6,790 nt of DNA, taken from the NCBI GenBank assembly GCA_003224665.1, contig QHZM01000085.1, positions 1 through 6,790 on the forward strand, written 5' to 3'. Shown here piece by piece: positions 1-6,628 of this stretch. The notes under the pieces are model-generated. The model had not been told where the DNA came from and did not search any database. It saw only the letters and a list, made by a program, of their open reading frames with translations. The translations under genes were made by a program, and so were the position numbers. Within the stretch, counting starts at the first letter, position 1. Each line of letters opens with the position of its first letter. The stretch comes from Acidobacteriota bacterium. GTDB lineage: Bacteria > Acidobacteriota > Terriglobia > UBA7540.

Positions 1-1608
1 CTTCGCGCCATTGCCGATAGAAGTCCACGTCGTCGCTCGAGGGAGTGGGGTTTGGACGGTCCAGGAGGACACGCGTGGGTATCGGAACGGCCTCACCTAA
101 TACAAGCGCCTCCGCTCTGCGTAGCCCAGCCAGGATGCTGACCAGATCTCGTTCTGCCTCTGGCACAAGTTTCCGCGTATACTCTTGGTCGTCCGGGTTG
201 GTCATCCTAAGGCAAATAAATGTCCCGCACTGAGATAGGACTGTTTCTGAAAGCTCATGCGGACGCTGGCTGACCATGGTGAGGCCAACTCCATACTTTC
301 GCCCCTCTTTCGCGATTCTTTCCATGGATTTACGTGCCCCTTCGAATTGGACATCACTCTCTCGTTTGATGTACGCATGCGCCTCTTCACAAACTAGCAG
401 TATTGGAAACTCCGAGTATCGAGGATTCCAGTAGTTGAACTCGAAAGCGAGCCTGCCGATTTGTGCAGTCACAGTTGGACGCACATCAAATGGGACGGGG
501 CTTAGGTCGAGGACAGTGATTGGCACCCTGCGCGTGCCAAGACCTACGAGGTCACGTAGGAGTTGCTCCATAGAGGAGGAGTCTCCCTCAGGCGTGGGCT
601 TAACAGGAAGTCGTACCGGACGTCGTTCATGCGACTATCAAGCCGCATTAGAAAGCGATCGAAGTCGCCGTGCATCGGCCCCTTGATTGGCTGGTTCCTG
701 GCCCCCGGAACCATTCTTTGATTCTCGTCTAGAATCGCTGTCCTGAGTTCGTCGAGGGAAAAGTACACAGGTGTGTCGACGGTTGTTCTCGGTAGTCCGA
801 GTCGTTCACCCTCAGCCACCCGTAGGGTATTCAGTGTGTCTCGAAAGAACGCTGTTTGGTTATGAGCACTGAGTTCTGACCTGTCGATCAACAGGTCGCA
901 CAGCCCCGCACATGTCATCAGCCAGTAGGGCATTTCGAGGCTTAGTGCATTGACCACCTGGGCGCAGTTCCCCGCGAACGCGTTTCGGTATTAACCGTGC
1001 AAATCCAGAAGGATTAAATGGGCTCGAGGCGTAAGACTTACAGCCTTCTGCAGTAACGATGCTACAGTCCATGATTTGCCAGCCCCAGTCTGTCCCAGGA
1101 TTGCGCAATGACGACCAAAGAGAGGCGACGGGTCAAGGCAGACCCTCATAGCTGTGTTGGACGAAACCGACCCAACCTCGTAGGCTTTCTCTTGGAACCG
1201 ACTGAACATAACCCTTAAGTTAGGACTTGCGACAACGTGGACCTCCGCGCCGGTTGTCGGATATTGAGTTATTCCTCTTTCAAAAATTCCCTCTTGGTCT
1301 AAATATCCAACCGGAACCAATTGCATAGTGCGGACTGCAATCGGTACAAGGTCTTCGGCTGCTTCTGTAGCTCCGAAAAGGGTCGCCGGAATCTTCTCTC
1401 TCTCTGTCATCCGCGTTACCATCGCGATGACACGGAGACTCCCTTGTTCAACGCATACATAAGAGCCAAGGCGTCCGACAACAATGTCCTCATCCCCGAT
1501 GGTTACTTTTGGCGTTACGCCCTCTTCTTCCTCGATGATGTCGGCTAGAAACACGGCCCCCTGCACGTCCAGTAGGTGTCCAATAAGGGTCGGAGAGTCC
1601 TCAGGCAT
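1..1608 (-). pseudogene. herA: herA-type ATPase/helicase of a Sir2-HerA defence module; broken by one stop and one frameshift, 3' end beyond the window
   Basis: HerA-FtsK superfamily hexameric ATPase; in Sir2-HerA systems it assembles with the Sir2 NADase for anti-phage defence. The ATG at 1608 follows a strong Shine-Dalgarno. Codons 1-205 hold the N-terminal barrel and Walker A GQTGAGKS (residues 172-179), ending in LDLHG. Codon 206 (991-993) is TAA where the family has Glu (LDLHGEY). The same frame then stays open (AQVVNALSLEMPYW) to about codon 341. At 585-587 a missing G in a GGG run (minus strand) shifts the frame; without repair it stops at 544-546. In the shifted frame the protein continues without stops to base 1: SSSMEQLLRDLVG, the Walker B region FPILLVCEEAHAY (around 380-405), GRKYGVGLTMVSQRPHELSE, and LDRPNPTPSSDDVDFYRQW. 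About 536 codons are present, so little of the C-terminus is missing. Family assignment is confident. True decay versus sequencing error is unresolved, though neighbouring genes are intact. Confidence 0.9.
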
Positions 1609-2629
1609 TTCTGTTCACCTCCTCGGCCAACCATTCGAAACTCCATATTTCCGGAAGACCGGGGCCTTCTTCTCGGTAAAGTCCAGACCTGTGTTCAGTT
1701 GCGATAATCACGTTCTCGAATCTCTTCCAGTTGTCAAATCTAGCTTCGGGCAAATCCCGGGCGAGTATCAACATGGTGAAATTTGGGTTGGCAAGAGCCG
1801 TCTCGAGAATGGGGTTCACGTGAGTGTCTCCCAAACCGTATCCGACACAGACGAACCGACTAAGAAGCCTACTTTGGTCGTTGTTGAGCACACCCCGGAA
1901 TTCAGACCACAGTAGCGAGTACGGTGGGATACCTGTATCTTGTGCCTTCCGATAGTGTGGCGGGATCATTAAGAGAGTTGCGCCATCCGGGATTGAGTCC
2001 TCGGGTGTACAGCGCCGAATCAAGTTTCTCTCGTCTATGAACCACCCAATTGATCCATGGAGTTTGTAGAGATTGACGATTCCGCGAATTGGTTCGCACA
2101 TGGGTCTCTGACGGCGCCGGGAGGGGATCAAAATGTGGAATTCAAAGCTAACCGGATGAAAGAAGGGGTTGTTGGCACCGCAGAACCCGTCGGAAAGCAG
2201 TAGGCTTTCGCAGTCGGCCGCGTTCTCAACAAGCGGATCATAATTCAGGCTGAACACTCGGACTCGACGGTCAGGGCGCCTTGTGATGCCTCTAATGAAG
2301 GAGCAATGGAATTCAAGTGGAGGCCTCGACGTCCGGAAACGGTTGGCGATAGCGGATGCAACCCGGTGTCTTAACTGTTGCCTAGGCACAGAGCCATTGT
2401 CAAGAATGTCGAGCGCTTCTTCGAGGCCAACGCCGCCTTGTATTATCTGGCCCTCGATGAGTTGCCGATCCTCGGGATGCAGTAGGTCCCTCACCTCATT
2501 CCACAGAGCATTGGCGAGCGGATATCCTGCTCCGCTGAGATAGGAAGCTCCCGCACCAAGAAGGAAGCCCACTTCCCGCCCATGGATTTGCTGGATTACT
2601 TTAGCTTTGAACTTTTCCTCGAATGTCAC
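1601..2629 (-). CDS. sir2: SIR2-like NADase of the Sir2-HerA defence module (SIR2_2-type)
   Basis: 342-residue cytoplasmic SIR2-family protein. The family binds NAD+; in Sir2-HerA systems it depletes NAD+ on phage infection. Visible motifs, in order: NAD-binding GAGAS (25-29, in GFLLGAGASYLSGAGYPLA), SLNYD with Asn129 (127-131), KLHGS with the catalytic-type His191 (189-193), and GYGLGDTHVN (263-272), equivalent to the FxDxHIN motif of related proteins. All look intact and there is no stop or frameshift. The start is GTG at 2629; the frame upstream is closed by a TGA at 2738-2740 with no better start between. The GTG overlaps the TGA of a possible upstream frame as GTGA. The 3' end overlaps the herA start by 8 nt, so the two are translationally coupled. 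With herA broken this NADase probably lacks its partner. Family assignment is firm; the defence role comes from the gene pair. Confidence 0.92.
   Translation of the reverse strand: MTFEEKFKAKVIQQIHGREVGFLLGAGASYLSGAGYPLANALWNEVRDLLHPEDRQLIEGQIIQGGVGLEEALDILDNGSVPRQQLRHRVASAIANRFRTSRPPLEFHCSFIRGITRRPDRRVRVFSLNYDPLVENAADCESLLLSDGFCGANNPFFHPVSFEFHILIPSRRRQRPMCEPIRGIVNLYKLHGSIGWFIDERNLIRRCTPEDSIPDGATLLMIPPHYRKAQDTGIPPYSLLWSEFRGVLNNDQSRLLSRFVCVGYGLGDTHVNPILETALANPNFTMLILARDLPEARFDNWKRFENVIIATEHRSGLYREEGPGLPEIWSFEWLAEEVNRNA
1615..1624 (-). promoter_or_regulatory. strong Shine-Dalgarno of herA, inside the end of sir2
   Basis: The minus strand reads GAGGAGGTGA, an almost perfect anti-16S match, with the GGAGGT core 8 nt before the ATG at 1608. 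It lies within the last codons of sir2 (which end in EEVNRNA), so HerA translation would be strong and coupled to Sir2. It decides the herA start. Confidence 0.85.
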
Positions 2630-2902
2630 TTGTCCCCGACTATTTCGCGACCGGCACCACCGGCTAATTTTCCTGGAGTTGCAGAGTCTGCGCTGGGGGA
2701 CGCAACGAGCGCATCCCGTACGGTCCGAGCGGCTAACTCACCGTGCTTCCCGCCCGCACGACCTGTGATCACCTCTTGTTGCAAGCGGTCTCGGTCATGG
2801 CGGTCTTCCGGTCTTAGCAGAGGGCTAGGGTATCGGTCCGGGTAACAGTAATTCGTGTGTAAATGTTGTGCCAGGGGAATTTGGGGCTGGGAGCCCCATC
2901 AG
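2626..2902 (-). other. possible coding remnant or small gene directly upstream of sir2 (uncertain)
   Basis: A minus-strand frame is open from just after a TGA at about 2903-2905 to a TGA at 2626-2628. That stop overlaps the sir2 GTG start as GTGA, the arrangement of a translationally coupled gene pair. It would encode about 90 residues, including RPEDRHDRDRLQQEVITG and GGKHGELAARTVRDAL. There is no ATG. Possible starts are TTG at 2784 or GTG at 2772 (about 50 residues), neither with a clear ribosome binding site. I recognise no family and see no clear codon bias. It could be the tail of a lost first gene of the defence operon, a small unannotated protein, or chance openness in GC-rich DNA. 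Confidence 0.25.
2882..2898. other. stem-loop TGGGGCT-GGG-AGCCCCA
   Basis: A perfect 7-bp inverted repeat (2882-2888 with 2892-2898) closes a 3-nt loop. No T-tract follows on either strand, so I do not call it an intrinsic terminator. It sits at the boundary between the possible open frame upstream of sir2 and the repeat-rich intergenic DNA. Confidence 0.5.
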
Positions 2903-2923
2903 GCCATTGATTCATCAGGTCAT
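2897..2923. repeat. two-copy direct repeat CATCAGGYCAT, period 16
   Basis: CATCAGGCCAT (2897-2907) and CATCAGGTCAT (2913-2923) differ at one base and are separated by TTGAT. They lie in the same intergenic block as the 7-nt repeats and look like degenerate intergenic repeat material rather than coding sequence. Confidence 0.55.
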
Positions 2924-2950
2924 CCGCCGATTGAGCGCTGAAGGCGAAAA

Positions 2951-2985
2951 GCAGGAATCAGGAGTCAGAAGTCAGGAGGCGGGAG
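2951..2985. repeat. degenerate 7-nt tandem repeat, consensus TCAGGAG, about five units
   Basis: Successive 7-nt units read GCAGGAA, TCAGGAG, TCAGAAG, TCAGGAG and GCGGGAG. The period is exactly seven and the middle three units are nearly identical. Such short tandem heptamers are found between genes in some bacteria with large genomes, including cyanobacteria and, in my recollection, Acidobacteriota. No coding frame makes sense across it. Confidence 0.7.
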
Positions 2986-3005
2986 GACAGACTAGGGACG
3001 TTCGG

Positions 3006-3030
3006 AATTGCCGATTGATAATTGGCGATT
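3006..3030. repeat. direct repeat AATTGSCGATT, period 14
   Basis: AATTGCCGATT (3006-3016) and AATTGGCGATT (3020-3030) match at 10 of 11 bases. The 14-nt offset equals two 7-nt units, in keeping with the heptamer clusters on both sides. Confidence 0.5.
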
Positions 3031-3046
3031 AAAGGCACGGAAAGTA

Positions 3047-3088
3047 CAGGTGTCCGGTGCCGGGTTTCAGGTGTCGGGAGACAGAGGG
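3047..3088. repeat. second degenerate 7-nt tandem repeat, CAGGTGT/CGGGNNN type, six units
   Basis: The units are CAGGTGT, CCGGTGC, CGGGTTT, CAGGTGT, CGGGAGA and CAGAGGG. The first and fourth are identical, and most units begin C-N-G-G. The word differs from that of the 2951-2985 cluster but the 7-nt period is the same, so this looks like a second, independently decayed array. Confidence 0.6.
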
Positions 3089-3269
3089 CTGATCGCTGAG
3101 TGATGGGAACACCAGGGCGCAGGCGTTGCTGGGGTTTGAGGAGTGTTCTGACCACGCTGACGCTTGAGCAGAGGGGGCGCTGTCCCGTCCCGCAGCCTGC
3201 GGCGTGCTCCCCAGTCTCGGGGAATCCAGGACGAGCCTCCCACGCCTTTTTCTTGCCGGAATGCTCAGT

Positions 3270-3297
3270 TTGCGAAAGAATTAAAATCGGGTATGGT
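3270..3297 (+). promoter_or_regulatory. possible sigma-70-type promoter of the rhodanese gene
   Basis: TTGCGA (3270-3275) and TATGGT (3292-3297) are separated by 16 nt, and each matches four of six consensus bases. The intervening sequence is AT-rich compared with its surroundings. The start codon lies about 50 nt downstream. This is a weak consensus match, offered because it is the best-placed candidate. Confidence 0.3.
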
Positions 3298-3347
3298 TAG
3301 AAGGTGTTTTCCGTGCACCTCGACACGAGAGAAGCCGGGAGGAAAAT

Positions 3348-3782
3348 ATGCAGATCAAACGAATCACGCCGGACGAAGCCAAGCAAGAGCTCGAATCGAA
3401 GGGCGGGACTATCTATCTCGACGTCCGCACTGCGCGGGAATTTGACGCGGGGCACGTCCCCGGAGCAAAAAACGTCCCCGTCGTCGAGCCCGATCCTTAC
3501 GGCCGGATGCAACCAAACCCTCGGTTCGTCGAGGTCGTCGAAGCGAATTTCGGGAAGAACGCCAAGCTGATTGCCGGGTGTCAGAAGGGCGGGCGATCAT
3601 TGAAGGCCGCCGGGCTGCTGCTTGACGCCGGTTTCACGGCCGTCGTCGACATGCGCGGGGGATTTGGCGGCGAGACCGATGAGTTTGGGCAGCTCACGTT
3701 CCCGGGCTGGGCCCCGCGAGGATTTCCGGTCGCTCAAGAGAGCGCGCCCGAAGACCGGTACGAAAACCTTGCCAAGAGGTAA
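3348..3782 (+). CDS. single-domain rhodanese-like sulfurtransferase
   Basis: 144-residue cytoplasmic protein with one rhodanese domain and no signal peptide. Rhodaneses move sulfane sulfur through a persulfide on the active-site cysteine. Visible landmarks are the N-terminal ITPDEAKQEL, the CH2A-type YLDVRTAREFDAGHVPGAKNVP (residues 23-44), the active-site loop GCQKGGRS with catalytic Cys78, and DMRGGFGG (101-108) before a C-terminal FPGWAPRGFPV tail. The six-residue loop CQKGGR fits a thiosulfate- or persulfide-type sulfurtransferase rather than a Cdc25-like phosphatase, which has a longer loop. The ATG has GGGAGG (3337-3342) 5 nt upstream. It stands alone on the plus strand, facing the Tat operon. 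The natural sulfur donor cannot be read from the sequence. Confidence 0.93.
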   Translation: MQIKRITPDEAKQELESKGGTIYLDVRTAREFDAGHVPGAKNVPVVEPDPYGRMQPNPRFVEVVEANFGKNAKLIAGCQKGGRSLKAAGLLLDAGFTAVVDMRGGFGGETDEFGQLTFPGWAPRGFPVAQESAPEDRYENLAKR

Positions 3783-3921
3783 CCCTGCGTGTGGGGCTCT
3801 CTCAGTGGGGGCAATTTGACGGAGCGCTGAGCTGATTAAAATCAAAACCTGTCCGGACTGTTTCTTCCGGAACAATTGACGTGATTTAAGTCCCCGTCCG
3901 TTTGATAGCAGCAATGCTAGG
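3783..3921. other. intergenic region between convergent genes, weak hairpins only
   Basis: The stretch separates the rhodanese stop from the end of the oppositely oriented Tat TIM-barrel gene. It holds two short inverted repeats: TCCGGA at 3852-3857 and again at 3866-3871 (8-nt loop), and TAGCA-GCAA-TGCTA at 3906-3919. The second lies immediately downstream of the minus-strand stop. Neither has a T-tract, so any role as a terminator is only suggested by position. Confidence 0.35.
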
Positions 3922-5337
3922 TTATGTGATGGTGAGCTCCTTGAGCGATTCGCCCGCCGCAGCCAGATTGGCGAGCCTCATTTCGGAATCTCGCACGCCC
4001 GCAAGAGCCCTTTTCGTTTCCCGCGCCACGTAATCCGCCGAGAGCCCCGCAGTCGGGAGCTGCTCGAGACTCGACTTTTCCTCGTACCCGAGAATCCGGT
4101 AATGGAGCGCCAGGCATTCCTCCGGGCTCGCGTCGCGGAAGACTGTCGAGTGGATGTTCCTTATGTACTCGGCCAGACGAGGGCCGCCGCAGTTGTTGTA
4201 CGAGACGACCTTCAGGAAGTCTGACGTCTGCCGCAGCTTCCAGTAGTCCTGTTCGGCCCTGTAAAATGGGCTGAAAGAATTGTTGTGCCAGATGTGCCAT
4301 CCCACCTGGACGCGGTTGTTGATGCCTTTCGCAGTCCCGTAAATGAGCCCGTAGATTTCCTGCTGGCTGTCAGTCCAGAGTTTTTCCCACGCCACGATTT
4401 CCGGGTGGTTCAGCAGGATCCGCCAAAAAGTTACAAAGGTGCCGTCGGAGGGCCTCTCGCCGGCCCAGGCGGCTCGGACAAATTGATCGAGCTCAATGAA
4501 TCCCTCCCGAGCTCTTTCGACCGAGACTCCGCGCTCGCGACCCTTCTCAATACAGTGCTCGCAGAAGCAGGTAATCCTACCCCGGCCGGTGAACCGACCG
4601 TGATGCGAGCCGATAGCGTTGTTGAGCGGCCCTTGGCGCTCGGATCCCCACATGATGCCGTCCACGTCGTAGGACTTGACCCAGTCTTCGACGAGAGCGG
4701 CCAGGAAGCGGCGCAACTCGGGATGGTTGAGGCAGGCCTGGCCGGTGCGGCGTCCATAGACGTCAACCTCGGCGACCTTCTCGAAATTCGCCAGCAGGCG
4801 CGGGTTATACACGTCCTCGAACCAGCAGTAGCTCCGCATGCGTCTCGACTTGGCCTTGGGTACGACGGCGCCGAGCAGGTCGAAGTCACCCAGGTCGGGC
4901 GCCCGGAAATCTTTAAAGATTGTGTCGGGGTAATATTGCGTATGAACGGCGGCGTAACAGCCGCCATGAAAAGTGTTCGAATCGTACTCCTGCGCTCCGT
5001 GGTCGGGCAGGGGTTGCCCCGGCAGTTGCCGCCCGGCAATACCCCGACCGTAAGTGAAGACCGCGAGCATTAGTGCGTTGACACGGGCCTTTTCCTGGAA
5101 GAGGTCGAGCACCTTGTCCACGCCCTCGTCCACAAAGGAGACGGCTCCGACCTGAATGCCAATGAATTTCCCTCCGGCTGCCGCCTGGCTTGCGGTGGCG
5201 CCTTGTGAGGCGGTGGCCTGGTTTTCCGGGTCGGCTGCTTTCGCGACGTCCCCGGGAGCCAGAAGCCCAGTCACAGAGGCGGCCGTGGCCCCCTTCAAGA
5301 ACTTGCGGCGCGACAAGTCCAGGCTCGAGTCATTCAT
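3922..5337 (-). CDS. Tat-exported, glycoside-hydrolase-like TIM-barrel protein of unknown substrate
   Basis: 471 residues. The N-terminus carries a twin-arginine signal SRRKFLK (9-15), a hydrophobic stretch and a likely cleavage after AKA (32-34), so it is exported folded. A low-complexity linker follows with ATASQ repeated at 41-45 and 47-51. The rest resembles uncharacterised TIM-barrel proteins annotated as glycoside-hydrolase-like: IQVGAVSFVDEGVD near the first strand, VDGIMWGSERQGP (225-237, with Asp226 and Glu233 as possible active-site acids), and a CFCEHC cysteine cluster (257-262). ATG at 5337 has GGGAG 7 nt upstream. It is the last gene of the minus-strand group, 55 nt after the enolase. 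After GVRDS (447-451) the sequence passes straight to EMRLANLAAAGESLKEL, where I expect an extra strand-helix segment; an internal deletion is possible. I infer export and fold class, not the reaction. Confidence 0.85.
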   Translation of the reverse strand: MNDSSLDLSRRKFLKGATAASVTGLLAPGDVAKAADPENQATASQGATASQAAAGGKFIGIQVGAVSFVDEGVDKVLDLFQEKARVNALMLAVFTYGRGIAGRQLPGQPLPDHGAQEYDSNTFHGGCYAAVHTQYYPDTIFKDFRAPDLGDFDLLGAVVPKAKSRRMRSYCWFEDVYNPRLLANFEKVAEVDVYGRRTGQACLNHPELRRFLAALVEDWVKSYDVDGIMWGSERQGPLNNAIGSHHGRFTGRGRITCFCEHCIEKGRERGVSVERAREGFIELDQFVRAAWAGERPSDGTFVTFWRILLNHPEIVAWEKLWTDSQQEIYGLIYGTAKGINNRVQVGWHIWHNNSFSPFYRAEQDYWKLRQTSDFLKVVSYNNCGGPRLAEYIRNIHSTVFRDASPEECLALHYRILGYEEKSSLEQLPTAGLSADYVARETKRALAGVRDSEMRLANLAAAGESLKELTIT

Positions 5338-5392
5338 GCTCTCTCTCCCTTTTGAAACTCCAAGGTGCGACTAGACCGCAAGGCGCGTCTGA
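5338..5392 (-). promoter_or_regulatory. short intergenic gap with ribosome binding site of the Tat TIM-barrel gene
   Basis: The 55-nt gap between the two Tat genes is too short for much regulation and holds GGGAG (5345-5349, minus strand) 7 nt before the ATG at 5337. I see no terminator in it, which supports co-transcription. Confidence 0.5.
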
Positions 5393-6601
5393 TCATTCGG
5401 CGCGATACTTCTTGACGATTTCGGGATCGGGGTCGATTCCGAGCCCGGGTTTTTCCGGGACACGGATGTAACCGTTCTTGACCGGGTAGAGAGGCAGAGC
5501 AGGGTTGTATCGGCTCTCGATCCCGGGGTAGGTCTCCATAATCAGGCCGTTCGATGTTGCAGCGAGCAGGTGAACCGCCATGAATGGGCTGCCGTGCGGC
5601 GCGACGGGGATGTGGAACGCCGACGCGAGGGCAGCGATCTTCCGGCACTCAGTGATTCCGCCGGCGATAACGGTATCGAAATTAAGGATATCGGCCGAGC
5701 CTGCCTGGATGAGCTCGCGGCAGCCCCAGCGAGTGAACTCGTTCTCCCCCATCACAACCGGCGTGTCCAGTGCCTTCTTGACCTCTGCGCTTCCCGCATA
5801 ATCATCGGGCTCCACCGGCTCCTCGAACCAATACGGATTGTATTTTTCAACCGCTCTGCCGAAACGGATGGCCTCGTAAGCGCGCCACTTCCCGTTGGCG
5901 TCCACCATGATGTCGATGTCCGGACCAAGCGCCTCGCGCACCGCCCGCACACGTTCGACGTCGGTGGCGAATCCTTCTCCGCCCACTTTCATCTTGACCG
6001 CGCGGAACCCCTCGTTCAAGTAGCCTTCCATCTCTTTGACGAGGTCGGAAATCGTTTTGCCTTCTTCGTAGTAGCCGCCGGCGGCGTACACGCGGATTTC
6101 GTCTCTAAAGGCGCCCAGCACTTTATAGACCGGGAGTTCGAGCGCCTTGCCGATGATGTCCCAGAGCGCGAGGTCCACGGCGCCCATGGCGCGGATGTAT
6201 TCGCCCTTGGCGACCGGCTTACGGTTGTAGCGGTACATGCGGTCCCAGATTTGCTCGATGAAAAATGGGTTCTGGCCCTTGATCCTGGGCAGGAGTTCGC
6301 CTTCGATGATGTGAGTAGCGCCGGCCGGGAGGCTTCGCCCGATGATACCGGCGTCCGTATAGATCTCGAGTTGGGTCATTTCCGGCGGGCCTCCGCCGCT
6401 CTCGATGATGGCGTTCCGGATGCGAGGTGTCCGGCCGGGGAAGCGCAAATGAAGGAATTTGACGTCCGTGATGCGGATGTTTGCCGGCGGCGCGGCAAAT
6501 GCCGCCGGAGGGAAGGAGGCGGCTGACGCGAGCAGACCCGGCACGCCGCCCCCAATTTTCAAGAAGTCTCTTCGATTGACCGCGTCGTGTCGTTTCGGCA
6601 T
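5393..6601 (-). CDS. Tat-exported mandelate racemase/muconate lactonizing enzyme-type protein (enolase superfamily)
   Basis: 402 residues from the ATG at 6601. That start has AAGGA 7 nt upstream; the in-frame GTG at 6616 has no ribosome binding site. The Tat signal is NRRDFLK (9-15) with likely cleavage after AFA (34-36). The enolase-superfamily capping domain and barrel follow. Catalytic residues match mandelate racemase in identity and exact spacing: KxK (Lys203, Lys205), metal ligands Asp234 (MVDANG), Glu260 (WFEEP) and Glu286 (MGEN), and the Asp309/His336 dyad (LNFDTV, APHGSP) with Glu356. These proteins abstract a proton alpha to a carboxylate with Mg2+, as racemases or acid-sugar dehydratases. 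This one belongs to the MR subgroup; its substrate is not readable. It lies 27 nt after the upstream gene and before another Tat protein, suggesting a shared periplasmic carbohydrate pathway. Confidence 0.94.
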   Translation of the reverse strand: MPKRHDAVNRRDFLKIGGGVPGLLASAASFPPAAFAAPPANIRITDVKFLHLRFPGRTPRIRNAIIESGGGPPEMTQLEIYTDAGIIGRSLPAGATHIIEGELLPRIKGQNPFFIEQIWDRMYRYNRKPVAKGEYIRAMGAVDLALWDIIGKALELPVYKVLGAFRDEIRVYAAGGYYEEGKTISDLVKEMEGYLNEGFRAVKMKVGGEGFATDVERVRAVREALGPDIDIMVDANGKWRAYEAIRFGRAVEKYNPYWFEEPVEPDDYAGSAEVKKALDTPVVMGENEFTRWGCRELIQAGSADILNFDTVIAGGITECRKIAALASAFHIPVAPHGSPFMAVHLLAATSNGLIMETYPGIESRYNPALPLYPVKNGYIRVPEKPGLGIDPDPEIVKKYRAE

Positions 6602-6628
6602 GGGCCTGTCCTTCACGGAGAAGTTTTA

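Larger units (their letters stand above)
2903..3347. other. intergenic region, no gene seen
   Basis: About 445 bases lie between the sir2 upstream region and the rhodanese start. The left half holds the repeat clusters listed separately. The right half (3090-3347) is without recognisable protein coding on either strand. It contains a compact hairpin CCGCAGCCTGCGG (3190-3202) in a GC-rich stretch and then the likely promoter and leader of the rhodanese gene. Open frames here are short and have no coding character. Confidence 0.6.

Noticed and set aside
202..390. 62-codon minus-strand frame with an ATG, across the herA Walker B to SQRP region
   Set aside because: It is a shadow. The neighbouring frame on the same strand encodes the clear HerA sequence LLVCEEAHAY...GLTMVSQRPHELSE to the edge.
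584..588. Programmed -1 frameshift site
   Set aside because: The sequence (CTG AGG GAG) is not an X-XXY-YYZ slippery heptamer and no strong downstream structure is obvious. A nonsense lesion upstream also makes decay the simpler explanation.
544..957. A separate gene beginning at GTG 957
   Set aside because: It is in the same frame as the upstream herA segment, continues its homology directly after the TAA, and has no ribosome binding site. It is the middle part of the broken herA.
2951..3088. CRISPR array
   Set aside because: The units are 7 nt, degenerate and directly adjacent, with no spacers of 25-40 nt between constant repeats and no cas genes.
4285..5073. 262-codon plus-strand open frame opposite the Tat TIM-barrel gene
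   Set aside because: It is antisense to a gene with a signal peptide and recognisable TIM-barrel motifs. Its translation has no domain and arises from high GC at third positions.
5570..6526. 318-codon plus-strand open frame opposite the enolase gene
   Set aside because: It is the antisense shadow of a gene with all mandelate racemase catalytic residues at correct spacing.
6602..6616. Longer enolase start at GTG 6616
   Set aside because: No Shine-Dalgarno precedes it. The ATG at 6601 has AAGGA at good spacing and gives a normal Tat signal length.
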